Under the pieces are notes generated by a model. The model saw only the letters and a program-made list of their open reading frames with translations. It ran no database searches and was not told the DNA's origin. Made by a program: the position numbers and the translations under genes. Of a stretch of DNA of 32,080 nt, positions 9,115 to 17,357 are shown one piece after another. The DNA lies in NCBI GenBank assembly GCA_024743115.1, contig JANSXC010000043.1:1-32080 (forward strand), in the 5' to 3' direction. How positions within the stretch are numbered: position 1 is the first letter of the stretch; the number at the start of each line of letters is the position of its first letter. Source of the stretch: a bacterium (GTDB lineage: Bacteria; Planctomycetota; UBA1135; UBA2386).

Positions 9115-10037
9115 CGCCGACCCGTCAGCGCGTCGGTCGTGAACTGCGCATCGGTCAGATTCGGCCGCGGCTTGCCCGTGCGCTTGTTCTTGTAGAGCGC
9201 CAGGTTCAGTAGCTGGTTCGACGACTCGATCACCGTGCGCTTCTTGGCCTGCTCGTTCTTCATCGCGATCTTCATCGGCCGCCAGAACCGGCCATGGCGA
9301 TGCTTCCAAACGCTGTTGTCGAGCACCTTGAGCAGGCGATCCGCCTTGTCGTAGAACTCGATGCGCTCCTGCCGCCAATACTCGCGGTGCACGTGGATCA
9401 CGAGCCGCGAGTAGCCGGTGTCCGTGTAACGCGGCTTCGCCTCGAGCGAGTAGACCGGCACCTTGCCCGCCGCGGCGTCGATCTCGGCCTCGGCGAGGAA
9501 GCGCCAATCGTATTTCGCGACGATGCGGTTGCTGAGGTCCTCGTAGGTGAACTCGGTGCCCTGGAAGCTCGCGGTCTTGTTCGCGCCCGAGATCCGGCGC
9601 ACGCGTTTCGTCGCGGGCAGGTAGAGCCAGTTGTCATCGACCGCGTCCGGATGCTCGTGCGTGAGCGCGGCTACGCCCTTGATCTCGGCGGGCGTCAGGA
9701 ACCGAACGATCGACTTGTCGCCGTCGGGCTTCTCGAGGATCAGCTGCACGGTGCGACGCTGCACGGAATCACCGTTGCTGTCGAACAGCGTCATGTTCGA
9801 CACCGCGTAGGAGTCGCGCCAGCCCGTGTCGTAGAGATCGGCGTAATCGGCGAGTTGCCGGCCGTAGACCGCGGCGTCCGACTTGTCGAACTCCGGGAGC
9901 TTCGGGACCGGCACGCCGGACTTGTTGTCCTGCGCGCGGAGGGCGCCGCCGATGCTGGCGGCCAGAAGCGCTGCAAGCAGCGCACCGTGATTGAGAACGT
10001 TCATGGTTCGATTGCGGTTCGGTTTGACTCGGTTCAT
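9111..10037 (-). CDS. Outer membrane lipoprotein-sorting (LolA-like) protein of RND export operon
   Basis: The protein has 308 residues if it starts at 10037. An in-frame ATG at 10004 would give 297 residues and a more typical signal peptide (M-N-V-L-N-H-G-A-L-L, cleavage near L-R-A-Q). The mature part matches the LolA-like family (PF17131/DUF1329 type): the S-I-V-R-F-L-T-P-A-E-I-K-G-V-A segment, W-L-Y-L-P-A-T-K-R-V-R-R-I, F-T-Y-E-D-L, and the C-terminal W-R-P-M-K-I-A-M-K. These proteins have a half-barrel fold that can hold a lipid tail, so it probably acts as a periplasmic carrier between the RND pump and the outer-membrane barrel. It follows the exporter by 13 bases (46 for the later start) and overlaps the barrel gene by four bases. 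Family assignment is firm; cargo is unknown. Confidence 0.88.
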   Translation of the reverse strand: MNRVKPNRNRTMNVLNHGALLAALLAASIGGALRAQDNKSGVPVPKLPEFDKSDAAVYGRQLADYADLYDTGWRDSYAVSNMTLFDSNGDSVQRRTVQLILEKPDGDKSIVRFLTPAEIKGVAALTHEHPDAVDDNWLYLPATKRVRRISGANKTASFQGTEFTYEDLSNRIVAKYDWRFLAEAEIDAAAGKVPVYSLEAKPRYTDTGYSRLVIHVHREYWRQERIEFYDKADRLLKVLDNSVWKHRHGRFWRPMKIAMKNEQAKKRTVIESSNQLLNLALYKNKRTGKPRPNLTDAQFTTDALTGRR

Positions 10038-10050
10038 TCAGAGACGAGGC

Positions 10051-13035
10051 TCAGGTCATGGCCGGCGTCGCCACGTCGTCGCCATCGGTCGCGGACACGA
10101 CGGAGGATGGGTCGGCCTTCCGGTTGGGATCGGGCAACAGCGCGAGCACGGCGGGCGTGACAACGAAATCTGCCACCCACGCGAGCGCGATCATGACGGC
10201 CGCGAGCTTGCCCATCATGGAGTTCGGTGCAAACTCGCTGAACATCAGCACGCCGAACCCGAGCACGAGCGTGACCGTCGTGAAAGTGAGCGCGTTGCCG
10301 ATCGTGTAGAGCGCTTCGCGCACCGACTCGACAGTCGTCTTGCCCTTGCGGCGAGCGCGCGTGAACTTCGTCAGCAGGTGGATCGTGTCGTCGACGGCGA
10401 TGCCGAGCGCAACCGAGGAGACGAAGACGGCCGGGCCGTCGACGGGCACTCCGAACAGGCCGAACATGCCGATCGGCACGAAGATCGGCAGCACGTTCGG
10501 AATGATGCTCACGAGCCCGAGCACGACCGACCGGAATATCACCATGATGACGATCACGATCAGCGTGAGCGCGAGCGACATCGAGAGGATGAAGCTGTAG
10601 GAGAACTTGTCCGTCATGCCGGCGTAGAGCAGCGCCTTGCCCGACAGCATCATCGAGGCCAGCGCCTCGCCACGCTCGACCTCTTCGGGCGTGCCCGTGA
10701 GCAACGGGAACTCGCTCTCCGCAATCTCGCGCACGCGATCGAACGCCGCCTGCTGCGCGGTGCTCGAGCCCTGGCGCACGCGGCCCTGGTAACGCACCGT
10801 GCGACGGTCAGCGCTGACGAGCGTCGAAAGGTTCTCCGCCGGCTTGGCGCCGTTCTCGTATTGCAGGAAGTACTGCGCCGCGAGCGTCGAGGCATCCTGG
10901 CCCGGGATCCACTCGATCTCGTCGAGGATGTCGTCGACGTAGAGCTGCGGCTCTCGCGCCTCGGCGGGCACATCGGCCGCGACCGGCGGCCGGTAGAACT
11001 CGGCGCGATCCTTGTTCTGCACCTGGTTCATCTTGCGCAGCACGTCGAGCGCGCCATCGAGCCGCGTGATCATCCGCAGGTCGGCCTCGGGATCCGCCAT
11101 CTCTTCGCGCAGTCGATCCGTGAAGCGCCGCAGCTCGGCGAGGAAGTCGGCTGACACCGCGATCCGGCGCCGGGCGAAATCCGCCTCCGCGATCGTGAGC
11201 GTCGCGAGTTCCTGCACTTCCGCGGGCTTCAGGGCCTCCGCGAGCCCCTCCTTCGCGCCGAGCTCGCGAGCCCGCAGCTCGGCGATGCGCTCCTGCCGCT
11301 GCCGCTGTTCGGCCCCGGACTCCGCGCGTGGTGGCGCCTCGAACACGATCTCGAGGTCGCCCGACCCGCCGAGCCGCTGCTCGATCCAGGTCATGTCGAC
11401 CATCGTCACATTGTCGTCGGGGAACATCGTGCGGAAGTCCGAGTCGAGCTCGATCCGCAGCACTCCGACGATCGCAAGCACGACGACGACTGCACTCGCG
11501 ATCGTGATCGGCACGCGGCGCGCCAGCACGCGGTCGACGAAACGCGTCGCCCAGTTCTCGTGCACGTGCCCGGCCACCGCATCCTCGCCGTCGTCCGCGA
11601 CGGATCCGGCCTCGACGTCGTGGAGCTGCGTCTTCGGCAGCGGCACCAGCGACAGCAGCGCCGGCACGAACGTCATCGACGTGACCCAGGCGAACACCGC
11701 GCCGAGACCCGCGGTATAGCCGAGCATCTGGAGCGGAATGATGTTGCCCGCCGTGAGCGAGTAGAACCCGATCGCGGTCGTCAGCGTCGTGAGGAACACC
11801 GGCATCGCGTTGATCCGGATGACCTCGACGATGAGCGCCTGCTTGTCGGTGAAGTGCGGCCGCAGCATGAAGTACGACGCCACGAGGTGGATCGCGTCCG
11901 CGATCGACACCGCGGTGATCATGTTCGGCGCGCCCGCCGTGATGTTGTTGAGCAGATCGCCCCAGAGGAACACCGTCCCGATCATTCCGAGGATGGACGA
12001 GAACACGACCAGAAGCGGTGCGGACACTCCGATCACGCGCCGGAACAGGAGCCCCATCACCACGATGATCGCGACGAACATCCACAGGACCATGCCCATG
12101 TCCTCTTCGCCGGTGACCATGAAGTTCTGCTCGATGTTCGGCATGCCGGCGATGTGAAACTCACGGCCGCCGCCAACCTCCGCGAGCACCTCCTTGATCG
12201 TGTTCAGCGCCGACCACTGCGAATGGTTGCCGTGCATGCTGCCGCCGACCACCCGCGCGGTTTCGTTGTCACCGAACGCCGCGTCGAGCTCCGCCTCGTC
12301 GATGCGTGGACGCAGCACCTGCACCTGGAGCGCACTCGTGCGACCGTCGGCGCTCACGATGTTGCCGATCAGCCGCGGCTCACCGATACGATCGGCGAAC
12401 GGTACGTCGGCACCGATCGCAGCGCGCACCTTGGGCTCACCGACGACCACTGCAGCGCGCTCGGCCCCGAGCACGGCGACCATCCGCTCGACGATCTCGC
12501 TCTCCGAGTACTGGGGCTCCGAGATCTGAGGCTCCGAGTTCTGGCCCGCCGCACGCTCGAACAGGTCGGTGATCAGCAGTCCTTCTTCGGAGCCACCACC
12601 CTCGTCCGCGATCGTGCCCCACCGGATCCACGGGTTGCTCGTCAGGCTGCGCACGTGCCGCACGAACGGAATCCGCTCGATGCGTTCGGTGAGCGCCGCG
12701 ATCGTCGCGAGCGACTCGGGCGAGAAAGCACCGAGCGGATGCTCGGTCTCCTCGAACGCGACGAGCACGAAGTCCTCGGCCGCGAACTTGTCCTCGATCT
12801 CCTGGTAGAGCTGCAGCCCCGGGTCCTCGGGGTCGAACCAGATGTCGTAGCGCGCGTCGAAGATCTCCTGCTTCGCCACTTCCGCCGGAGTGTCGCGCAG
12901 GCTGTTCACCTGCTCCGAGAACTCGCCGATCCGGCCGAAGCCCGCCATTACGGTTGTCAGAATCGTCGCGAGCACGAGCAGCGACGCGGGCCAGCGCCAG
13001 CGGTAGAGCAGGGTGGCGGTTGTGGAGGAGGACAT
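10051..13035 (-). CDS. MMPL-family RND exporter
   Basis: The protein has 994 residues and the RND layout: TM1 (~16-34), a large periplasmic loop (~35-325), a TM2-6 block (~330-475), TM7 (~515-535), a second long periplasmic loop (~540-810) and a final TM8-12 block (~815-965). In the TM4 positions it carries acidic residues expected for proton coupling, S-I-A-D-A-I-H-L in the first half and G-I-A-V-D-D-T-I-H-L-L in the second. It resembles single-subunit MMPL/HpnN-type lipid or hydrophobe exporters, not the tripartite drug pumps. The second loop has a charged, helix-rich insertion (~560-670) likely to form a coiled coil. It begins the operon with the LolA-like and barrel genes. An operator-like inverted repeat lies six bases upstream of its ATG, matching the one at the tetR promoter. 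Confidence 0.94.
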   Translation of the reverse strand: MSSSTTATLLYRWRWPASLLVLATILTTVMAGFGRIGEFSEQVNSLRDTPAEVAKQEIFDARYDIWFDPEDPGLQLYQEIEDKFAAEDFVLVAFEETEHPLGAFSPESLATIAALTERIERIPFVRHVRSLTSNPWIRWGTIADEGGGSEEGLLITDLFERAAGQNSEPQISEPQYSESEIVERMVAVLGAERAAVVVGEPKVRAAIGADVPFADRIGEPRLIGNIVSADGRTSALQVQVLRPRIDEAELDAAFGDNETARVVGGSMHGNHSQWSALNTIKEVLAEVGGGREFHIAGMPNIEQNFMVTGEEDMGMVLWMFVAIIVVMGLLFRRVIGVSAPLLVVFSSILGMIGTVFLWGDLLNNITAGAPNMITAVSIADAIHLVASYFMLRPHFTDKQALIVEVIRINAMPVFLTTLTTAIGFYSLTAGNIIPLQMLGYTAGLGAVFAWVTSMTFVPALLSLVPLPKTQLHDVEAGSVADDGEDAVAGHVHENWATRFVDRVLARRVPITIASAVVVVLAIVGVLRIELDSDFRTMFPDDNVTMVDMTWIEQRLGGSGDLEIVFEAPPRAESGAEQRQRQERIAELRARELGAKEGLAEALKPAEVQELATLTIAEADFARRRIAVSADFLAELRRFTDRLREEMADPEADLRMITRLDGALDVLRKMNQVQNKDRAEFYRPPVAADVPAEAREPQLYVDDILDEIEWIPGQDASTLAAQYFLQYENGAKPAENLSTLVSADRRTVRYQGRVRQGSSTAQQAAFDRVREIAESEFPLLTGTPEEVERGEALASMMLSGKALLYAGMTDKFSYSFILSMSLALTLIVIVIMVIFRSVVLGLVSIIPNVLPIFVPIGMFGLFGVPVDGPAVFVSSVALGIAVDDTIHLLTKFTRARRKGKTTVESVREALYTIGNALTFTTVTLVLGFGVLMFSEFAPNSMMGKLAAVMIALAWVADFVVTPAVLALLPDPNRKADPSSVVSATDGDDVATPAMT

Positions 13036-13040
13036 CAGTG

Positions 13041-13056
13041 GCTACCTATCAGTAGG
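13041..13056 (-). promoter_or_regulatory. Candidate second TetR operator at the exporter start
   Basis: GCTACCTATCAGTAGG matches 11 of 16 positions of the perfect palindrome at 13730-13745 and keeps both outer half-sites (CTAC...GTAG). It ends six bases before the exporter ATG, so bound repressor would block transcription or translation initiation of the export operon. Assignment by similarity only. Confidence 0.5.
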
Positions 13057-13149
13057 AAGGCGAAATGAGTGAGTTTCGGAAGGAAGACGAATGGTCGCGG
13101 GGGGATTCGACGTGGCTCGAAGGATCGGGCAGCGCGGGCGGCCCAGGGT

Positions 13150-13716
13150 TCAAAGACCCAAACTGCGCTTCAATTGCCGGACGACGCCGCGGAAGAACTC
13201 CCGCCCGAGCACCGGTTCGGCCTGACGGGCGCCCTGCAGCGCCGCCAGCATCGTGGCAGCCTGGTCGCGCGGCTCGCCGAGGAAGGCGACCTCCCCGGCG
13301 CCGCGCGCGGCTTGCAGGAGCTCGGCAATCTGCTCGAGGAACGTCAGCTTCTCGGCCTTGAGCTCCTCACGCACGCGGTCGGACAGCGCCTGGCCATCGA
13401 CCTCGAAGGCCCCGGCCGGGCAGACCTGGTTGCCCATGTCGAGCAACACCTCCTCGCAGCGGTCGAGGATCCGGGTCAAGGCGTCGCCGGGTCCCGTCGC
13501 ATCGCCCAGCAGCTCGGCCATCATGGCGCCGCTGCGCTCCCGCCAGAACCCGAGCAACGCGACACCGAGATCGTCCTTGGTTGCGAAGTGATGATGGATA
13601 CTGGCTTTACGGATACCCAACCGCTCTGCCAGATCCTGGTAGCTGAACGCCGCAAAGCTCTTGTGCGTGAGCAGCTCGGCAGCGGTCTCCAGGATCTGTT
13701 GCTTGCGGTCGGACAC
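13150..13716 (-). CDS. TetR-family transcriptional repressor
   Basis: The protein has 188 residues with the GTG at 13716. The N-terminal helix-turn-helix is typical: Q-Q-I-L-E-T-A-A-E-L-L, then Y-Q-D-L-A-E-R-L-G-I-R-K-A-S-I-H-H-H-F (~26-44), followed by K-D-D-L. The C-terminal ligand domain resembles the TetR_C regions of AcrR/YxaF-like repressors. An ATG at 13752 is in frame, but it lies inside a TTGACA -35-like element and upstream of the -10-like element, so it is unlikely to be used. The gene precedes the RND exporter on the same strand with a 114-base gap and diverges from the hydrolase lipoprotein. It most likely represses itself and the export operon and is released by a hydrophobic ligand. 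The ligand is unknown. Confidence 0.9.
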   Translation of the reverse strand: MSDRKQQILETAAELLTHKSFAAFSYQDLAERLGIRKASIHHHFATKDDLGVALLGFWRERSGAMMAELLGDATGPGDALTRILDRCEEVLLDMGNQVCPAGAFEVDGQALSDRVREELKAEKLTFLEQIAELLQAARGAGEVAFLGEPRDQAATMLAALQGARQAEPVLGREFFRGVVRQLKRSLGL

Positions 13717-13727
13717 GGCGAGGCAGG

Positions 13728-13757
13728 AGCCTACCAACTGGTAGGCAGGCATGTCAA
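13728..13757 (-). promoter_or_regulatory. tetR promoter with embedded 18-bp palindromic operator
   Basis: On the minus strand TTGACA (13757-13752) and TAGGCT (13733-13728) are separated by 18 bases. Almost the whole spacer is the perfect inverted repeat GCCTACCA-AC-TGGTAGGC (13729-13746), a typical TetR-family operator placement for autorepression. Transcription would begin only about five bases before the GTG at 13716, giving a nearly leaderless mRNA. The operator is also 57 bases upstream of the divergent hydrolase gene and may control it. Confidence 0.7.
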
Positions 13758-13803
13758 CAGAGGATCGGTCGATTCCCGCAGCAACTTGAACCATAACCCG
13801 CCC

Positions 13804-14571
13804 ATGCTGCGACCCCCGACCCTCATCGCACTCGGCCTCCTGGCCATGACCTCGACCGGCTGCGTCTACTGGCGAAGCGCGGAAACGCCGATGCCATCGG
13901 TAGTTCACCGCTCGCCGGCCGAGAACGCCGACACCCTGGTCGTGCTGCTGCCGGGCATGGGCGACGAACCCGCCGACTTCGAAACCCACGGCTTCGTCGC
14001 GGAGCTCCAGCGCCAGGCCCCGCACTGCGACGTGATCGCCGCCGATGCCCACTTCGGCTACTACCGCGACCGCACGCTTCTCGACCGCCTGCACGCCGAC
14101 GTCCTCCTGCCGAACGCCGGGCGCTACGAGCACGTCTGGCTGGTCGGGATCTCACTCGGCGGGTTCGGCGCATCGATCTACACCCACGCGCATCCCGATG
14201 CAGTCGACGGCGTGATCATGCTCGCGCCGTTCCTCGGAGACGACGAGGTGATCGCCAGGATCCGCAACGCCGGCGGACTCGCGCGGTGGCAACCGCCGAC
14301 GCCAGCCGAACTGGCCGCGCTGCCGCGTGACCTCGAACTCAAGACGCTCGAGATCTGGAGCGTGTTCAAGGACCTCACGAGCCGCGCGGAGACTCCGAAC
14401 GCAACGCGCCTGTTCCTCGGCTGGGGCACCGACGACAGCTTCCACGACAACATCGCCATGATCGCCGCGAGCCTGCCCGCGACGCAGACCGTGTCGCGCA
14501 CCGGCGGGCACAGCTGGACCGTCTGGGAACCCGTGTTCGCCGAACTGGTCGGTCGCGCGCTCAGTCGTTGA
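13804..14571 (+). CDS. Alpha/beta-hydrolase lipoprotein
   Basis: The protein has 255 residues with a lipoprotein signal (S-T-G-C, Cys20). The hydrolase core shows an oxyanion-type L-P-G-M-G-D segment (~49-54), the nucleophile elbow G-I-S-L-G-G with Ser117, a D-A-V-D-G-V-I-M-L-A-P-F strand, an acidic G-W-G-T-D-D (Asp210/211) and a G-G-H-S-W histidine (His236), a complete Ser-Asp-His set. It is probably an esterase, lipase or thioesterase attached to a membrane. An ATG here gives the signal peptide; the frame is open further upstream but opposite tetR. It diverges from tetR across an 87-base region containing the operator, so it may act on a substrate related to the exporter's cargo. Its 3' end overlaps the convergent kinase gene by 11 bases. 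Confidence 0.88.
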   Translation: MLRPPTLIALGLLAMTSTGCVYWRSAETPMPSVVHRSPAENADTLVVLLPGMGDEPADFETHGFVAELQRQAPHCDVIAADAHFGYYRDRTLLDRLHADVLLPNAGRYEHVWLVGISLGGFGASIYTHAHPDAVDGVIMLAPFLGDDEVIARIRNAGGLARWQPPTPAELAALPRDLELKTLEIWSVFKDLTSRAETPNATRLFLGWGTDDSFHDNIAMIAASLPATQTVSRTGGHSWTVWEPVFAELVGRALSR

Positions 14572-17263
14572 CGAGCTTGTCCCAGTCCGGGTGATCGCGC
14601 AGCGCCGCGTACGCACCATCGTCCGGAGCCACGACACCGCCGGCCTCCCGCGCGCGCAGCAACTGGGCCATCGCTTCGTCGAGGACTGCCTTGCGCCGCT
14701 CGGCCTCGGCGTGCGGCGCGCAGTAGAGCAACTCGCGCGCAGCGCGCTGACGATCCTTGGCCGAGAGCGGAATCGCGGCGAACGCTCGCGCCGCCTGTTC
14801 GAGTTCGACCCAATCGCCACGCTTCCGCAGCAGCCAGGTCAGCGTCTTGAACTGCGAGACCAGGAAGCGGTGGGCGCGCCGGTCACCGGGGCTCCGTTGG
14901 AGCACGCGCTCGAGGTGGGAGACCGCATCGCGCACATGCAGCAACGCGGACTCGTAGTCGTCGACGTGGGAGTAGCAGAGCCCGAGGTTGCCGGCACAAG
15001 CACCGCGGCGACGCCGCAGCTCCGCCGCGCTCGGGTAGTCACCGAGCACATCATCGAGTGCTGCGAGGGCAGGCGGCGCCAACTCGATCGCCGCGGCGTA
15101 GTCCTTGGCATAGAAGCGGGCGAGGAACAGCTCTTCGAGCGCACGGGCGCGAATCGAACGCGGCACCGGCCAACCGACCTCAGGCGCTGCGACGTCCTGC
15201 ACCTCACCGAGCACTGCCGTCGCGATCTCGTAGCAGCCGTCGAACTGGCCGTAACGCCGCAGGAACTGGGCCCGGTTGATCCGCACGAGCTGGGACAGGA
15301 TTCGCAGGTGCGGCCTGTCGGTCACATCCGCCATCAGCTCGACGCTGCGCCGGGACGCCGCCTCGGCCTCGGACCGACGACCGCGGGCCTGCTCGACGTG
15401 CGACACCATGCTCTCGAGCATGCCGAGCTCCTTCTTCACCGAGTCGCCGAAGCGCTCGCTCCCGAGCAAGGACCCGAGCCCGGCGCGAGCGAGTTCGAGC
15501 CGCGAATCGATCTCCGGGACGTCACCGTCTTCGAAGGCGTAGTTGCACAAGGCAGCGTGACACTGTGCCCGGATGAACTGGGCGGCAGGCTCGGGCGCCT
15601 CCTGCTCGAACTCCTCGGTCAGGGCGATGAGCCGGCGGCCCGTCGCCTTGGCGCCCTCGATCTTGCCGAGCGTGTCCTGGAACTGCGCCATCTGGGACAA
15701 CGCCTTGATCCGCAGCCACTGCACGCGGCGCCGGTACTTCGACTCGTCCTCGAGCCGGTCGAACAAAGCGACCGCATCCTCGGTCAACCCGAGCGCGATC
15801 TCCTGGGTCGCGGGCTGATTGCGCAACTTGTCCTTGGCCACGCGCGACAACAGGCTCTCGATCGCATCGATGCTGACGCGCATGCCGTTGTCCGAGCGTT
15901 CGATCTGCGCCTGCAGCTGTGCGTTCGCAGTCTGCACCTGCGAGTTGACCTTGGCGAGCTCGGCGTTCGCCTCCTGCAGCTTGCTGTTCTGTTCCCGCTG
16001 CTGCCAGAACAACAGCACGGGCAGGATCGCGAGGAACAACAGCGCCACGGCGACACCGGTCGTCGCCGCCCGGTGACGCTGCGCCACGCGCCGGATCCGA
16101 ACGGCCCACGGCAACCGGCGCGCGCCGATCGCGGTGCCGTCGAGGACGGCCTGGAGATCGTTCGCGAATGCGAGCGCGCTCTCGTGACGCCGCGCGCGGT
16201 CCACGTCCATGGCGCTGTCGATCACGATCGCGAGCTCGGGCGGCACGTCCGCATGACGCCGCAGCTCCTGGCGCTGGCCGGCGAGAATCTGTTGCCGCAG
16301 CGACTCGGGCCCGGCCGCCGCGAACGGCGGCCGCAGACCGACCAGACAGGACAGCGTCGCCGCGAGCCCGTAGACGTCGGTGCGTTCGTCCGCCGGCTCA
16401 CCACGCGCCTGCTCCGGCGACATGTAGGCCGGCGACCCCGCAGCGGTCCCCGTGCGCGTGAGTTCGCCCGCACCGCGCCCCTGTGCGAGACCGAAGTCGA
16501 GGACCGTCGCGCGCCCATCGGCACTCAACATCAGGTTCGACGGCTTGAGATCGCGATGCAGGATGCCACGCATGTGCGCGTGCTCGATCCCGAGGGCCGC
16601 TTTGCGCACGAGCCGGACTGCCGCCTGCCACCAGCTGCCGGCGAACGTGTCGTCGACGTTCGTCGTCGAGTCGTCGCCATCGCGCCGCAGCAGCTGCCAG
16701 AGATCGCTGCCGCTGAGATCGGCCGACCGTCGATCGCGCATCGCCTCGACGACCGCATGGCCGCTCATGCCGGGCAGGCGCGGCATCGCGTAGTAGGGCA
16801 CCCCGTCGGCGTTGCCCGTCGCGAGGATCGGCACGATCGCGGGGTGCTCGAGTCGCGCAACCGCATCGATCTCGCGCCGGAAGCGCTCCCGCGCGCCATC
16901 GAAGACCAGCAGGTCCGGGCGCACGATCTTGAGCGCAACCTCGCGGCCGAGCGATGACTGCTCGGCGAGGTAGACGACACCCATGCCCCCCTCGCCGAGC
17001 TGCCGCTTGATCCGGAACTCACCGAGCATCGACGGGGCCTCGGCCGCCTGCGGCACCTCCTGCGTCAGCAGATCGGCGCGGCGCAAACCCTCGAGTGCCT
17101 CCCGCAGCTCCGGCGGCAGATCCGCCTCGGGACCGAGGTGACGCGCCAGTGCCTCGGGGCCTTCGCGGTCGGCGATCTCGAGCGCCTCGGCGAGCCGGCG
17201 CTCGAGATCCTCACGATCGACGCCCGAATCGGGATTCTCAGCGGCTCCTGGATCGCCTTTCAC
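14561..17263 (-). CDS. Ser/Thr protein kinase with TM helix, coiled coil and C-terminal TPR-like region
   Basis: The protein has 900 residues from the GTG at 17263. The frame is open to 17395 but would then overlap the divergent sigma gene, and no Shine-Dalgarno decides the start. Using GTG numbering, the kinase (~82-380) has L-G-E-G-G-M-G-V-V-Y (89-98), Lys112, H-R-D-L-K-P-S-N (236-243), D-F-G (256-258) and Y-M-S-P-E-Q. An insert of about 45 residues lies between the hinge and the catalytic loop. One TM helix (~402-420) is followed by a Gln/Glu/Asn-rich coiled coil (~424-456) and a long helical region with TPR-like pairs to the end. This plan (kinase, TM, coil, TPR) with a divergent ECF sigma gene is common in planctomycetes. 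The kinase probably acts in the same pathway as the sigma factor. Confidence 0.9.
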   Translation of the reverse strand: MKGDPGAAENPDSGVDREDLERRLAEALEIADREGPEALARHLGPEADLPPELREALEGLRRADLLTQEVPQAAEAPSMLGEFRIKRQLGEGGMGVVYLAEQSSLGREVALKIVRPDLLVFDGARERFRREIDAVARLEHPAIVPILATGNADGVPYYAMPRLPGMSGHAVVEAMRDRRSADLSGSDLWQLLRRDGDDSTTNVDDTFAGSWWQAAVRLVRKAALGIEHAHMRGILHRDLKPSNLMLSADGRATVLDFGLAQGRGAGELTRTGTAAGSPAYMSPEQARGEPADERTDVYGLAATLSCLVGLRPPFAAAGPESLRQQILAGQRQELRRHADVPPELAIVIDSAMDVDRARRHESALAFANDLQAVLDGTAIGARRLPWAVRIRRVAQRHRAATTGVAVALLFLAILPVLLFWQQREQNSKLQEANAELAKVNSQVQTANAQLQAQIERSDNGMRVSIDAIESLLSRVAKDKLRNQPATQEIALGLTEDAVALFDRLEDESKYRRRVQWLRIKALSQMAQFQDTLGKIEGAKATGRRLIALTEEFEQEAPEPAAQFIRAQCHAALCNYAFEDGDVPEIDSRLELARAGLGSLLGSERFGDSVKKELGMLESMVSHVEQARGRRSEAEAASRRSVELMADVTDRPHLRILSQLVRINRAQFLRRYGQFDGCYEIATAVLGEVQDVAAPEVGWPVPRSIRARALEELFLARFYAKDYAAAIELAPPALAALDDVLGDYPSAAELRRRRGACAGNLGLCYSHVDDYESALLHVRDAVSHLERVLQRSPGDRRAHRFLVSQFKTLTWLLRKRGDWVELEQAARAFAAIPLSAKDRQRAARELLYCAPHAEAERRKAVLDEAMAQLLRAREAGGVVAPDDGAYAALRDHPDWDKLVND

Positions 17264-17301
17264 GCGTTGGTTCTGCTCGGGGGGTAGCCTAGGGAAGGCC
17301 G

Positions 17302-17313
17302 CGACCGCGGTCG
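17302..17313. promoter_or_regulatory. 12-bp perfect palindrome between divergent kinase and ECF sigma genes
   Basis: CGACCGCGGTCG is self-complementary and lies in the 94-base region between the kinase start and the sigma ATG. It could be an operator for one of the two divergent promoters. In GC-rich DNA a 12-base palindrome can also arise by chance. Confidence 0.3.
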
Positions 17314-17357
17314 TTGCCGGCTCGAAAACCGGCTCCGGCCAGCCTCGCGCCAACGGT

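Noticed and set aside
12506..12545. CTCCGAG short repeats
   Set aside because: They encode a repeated S-E-P-Q segment inside a periplasmic loop of the exporter; a local coding repeat with no further structure.
11560..13068. 502-codon open frame on the plus strand
   Set aside because: It is antisense to the RND exporter, whose motifs and membrane pattern are unmistakable.
14591..16957. 788-codon open frame on the plus strand
   Set aside because: It is antisense to a clear Ser/Thr kinase gene; the product is low-complexity Arg/Leu/Glu-rich without motifs.
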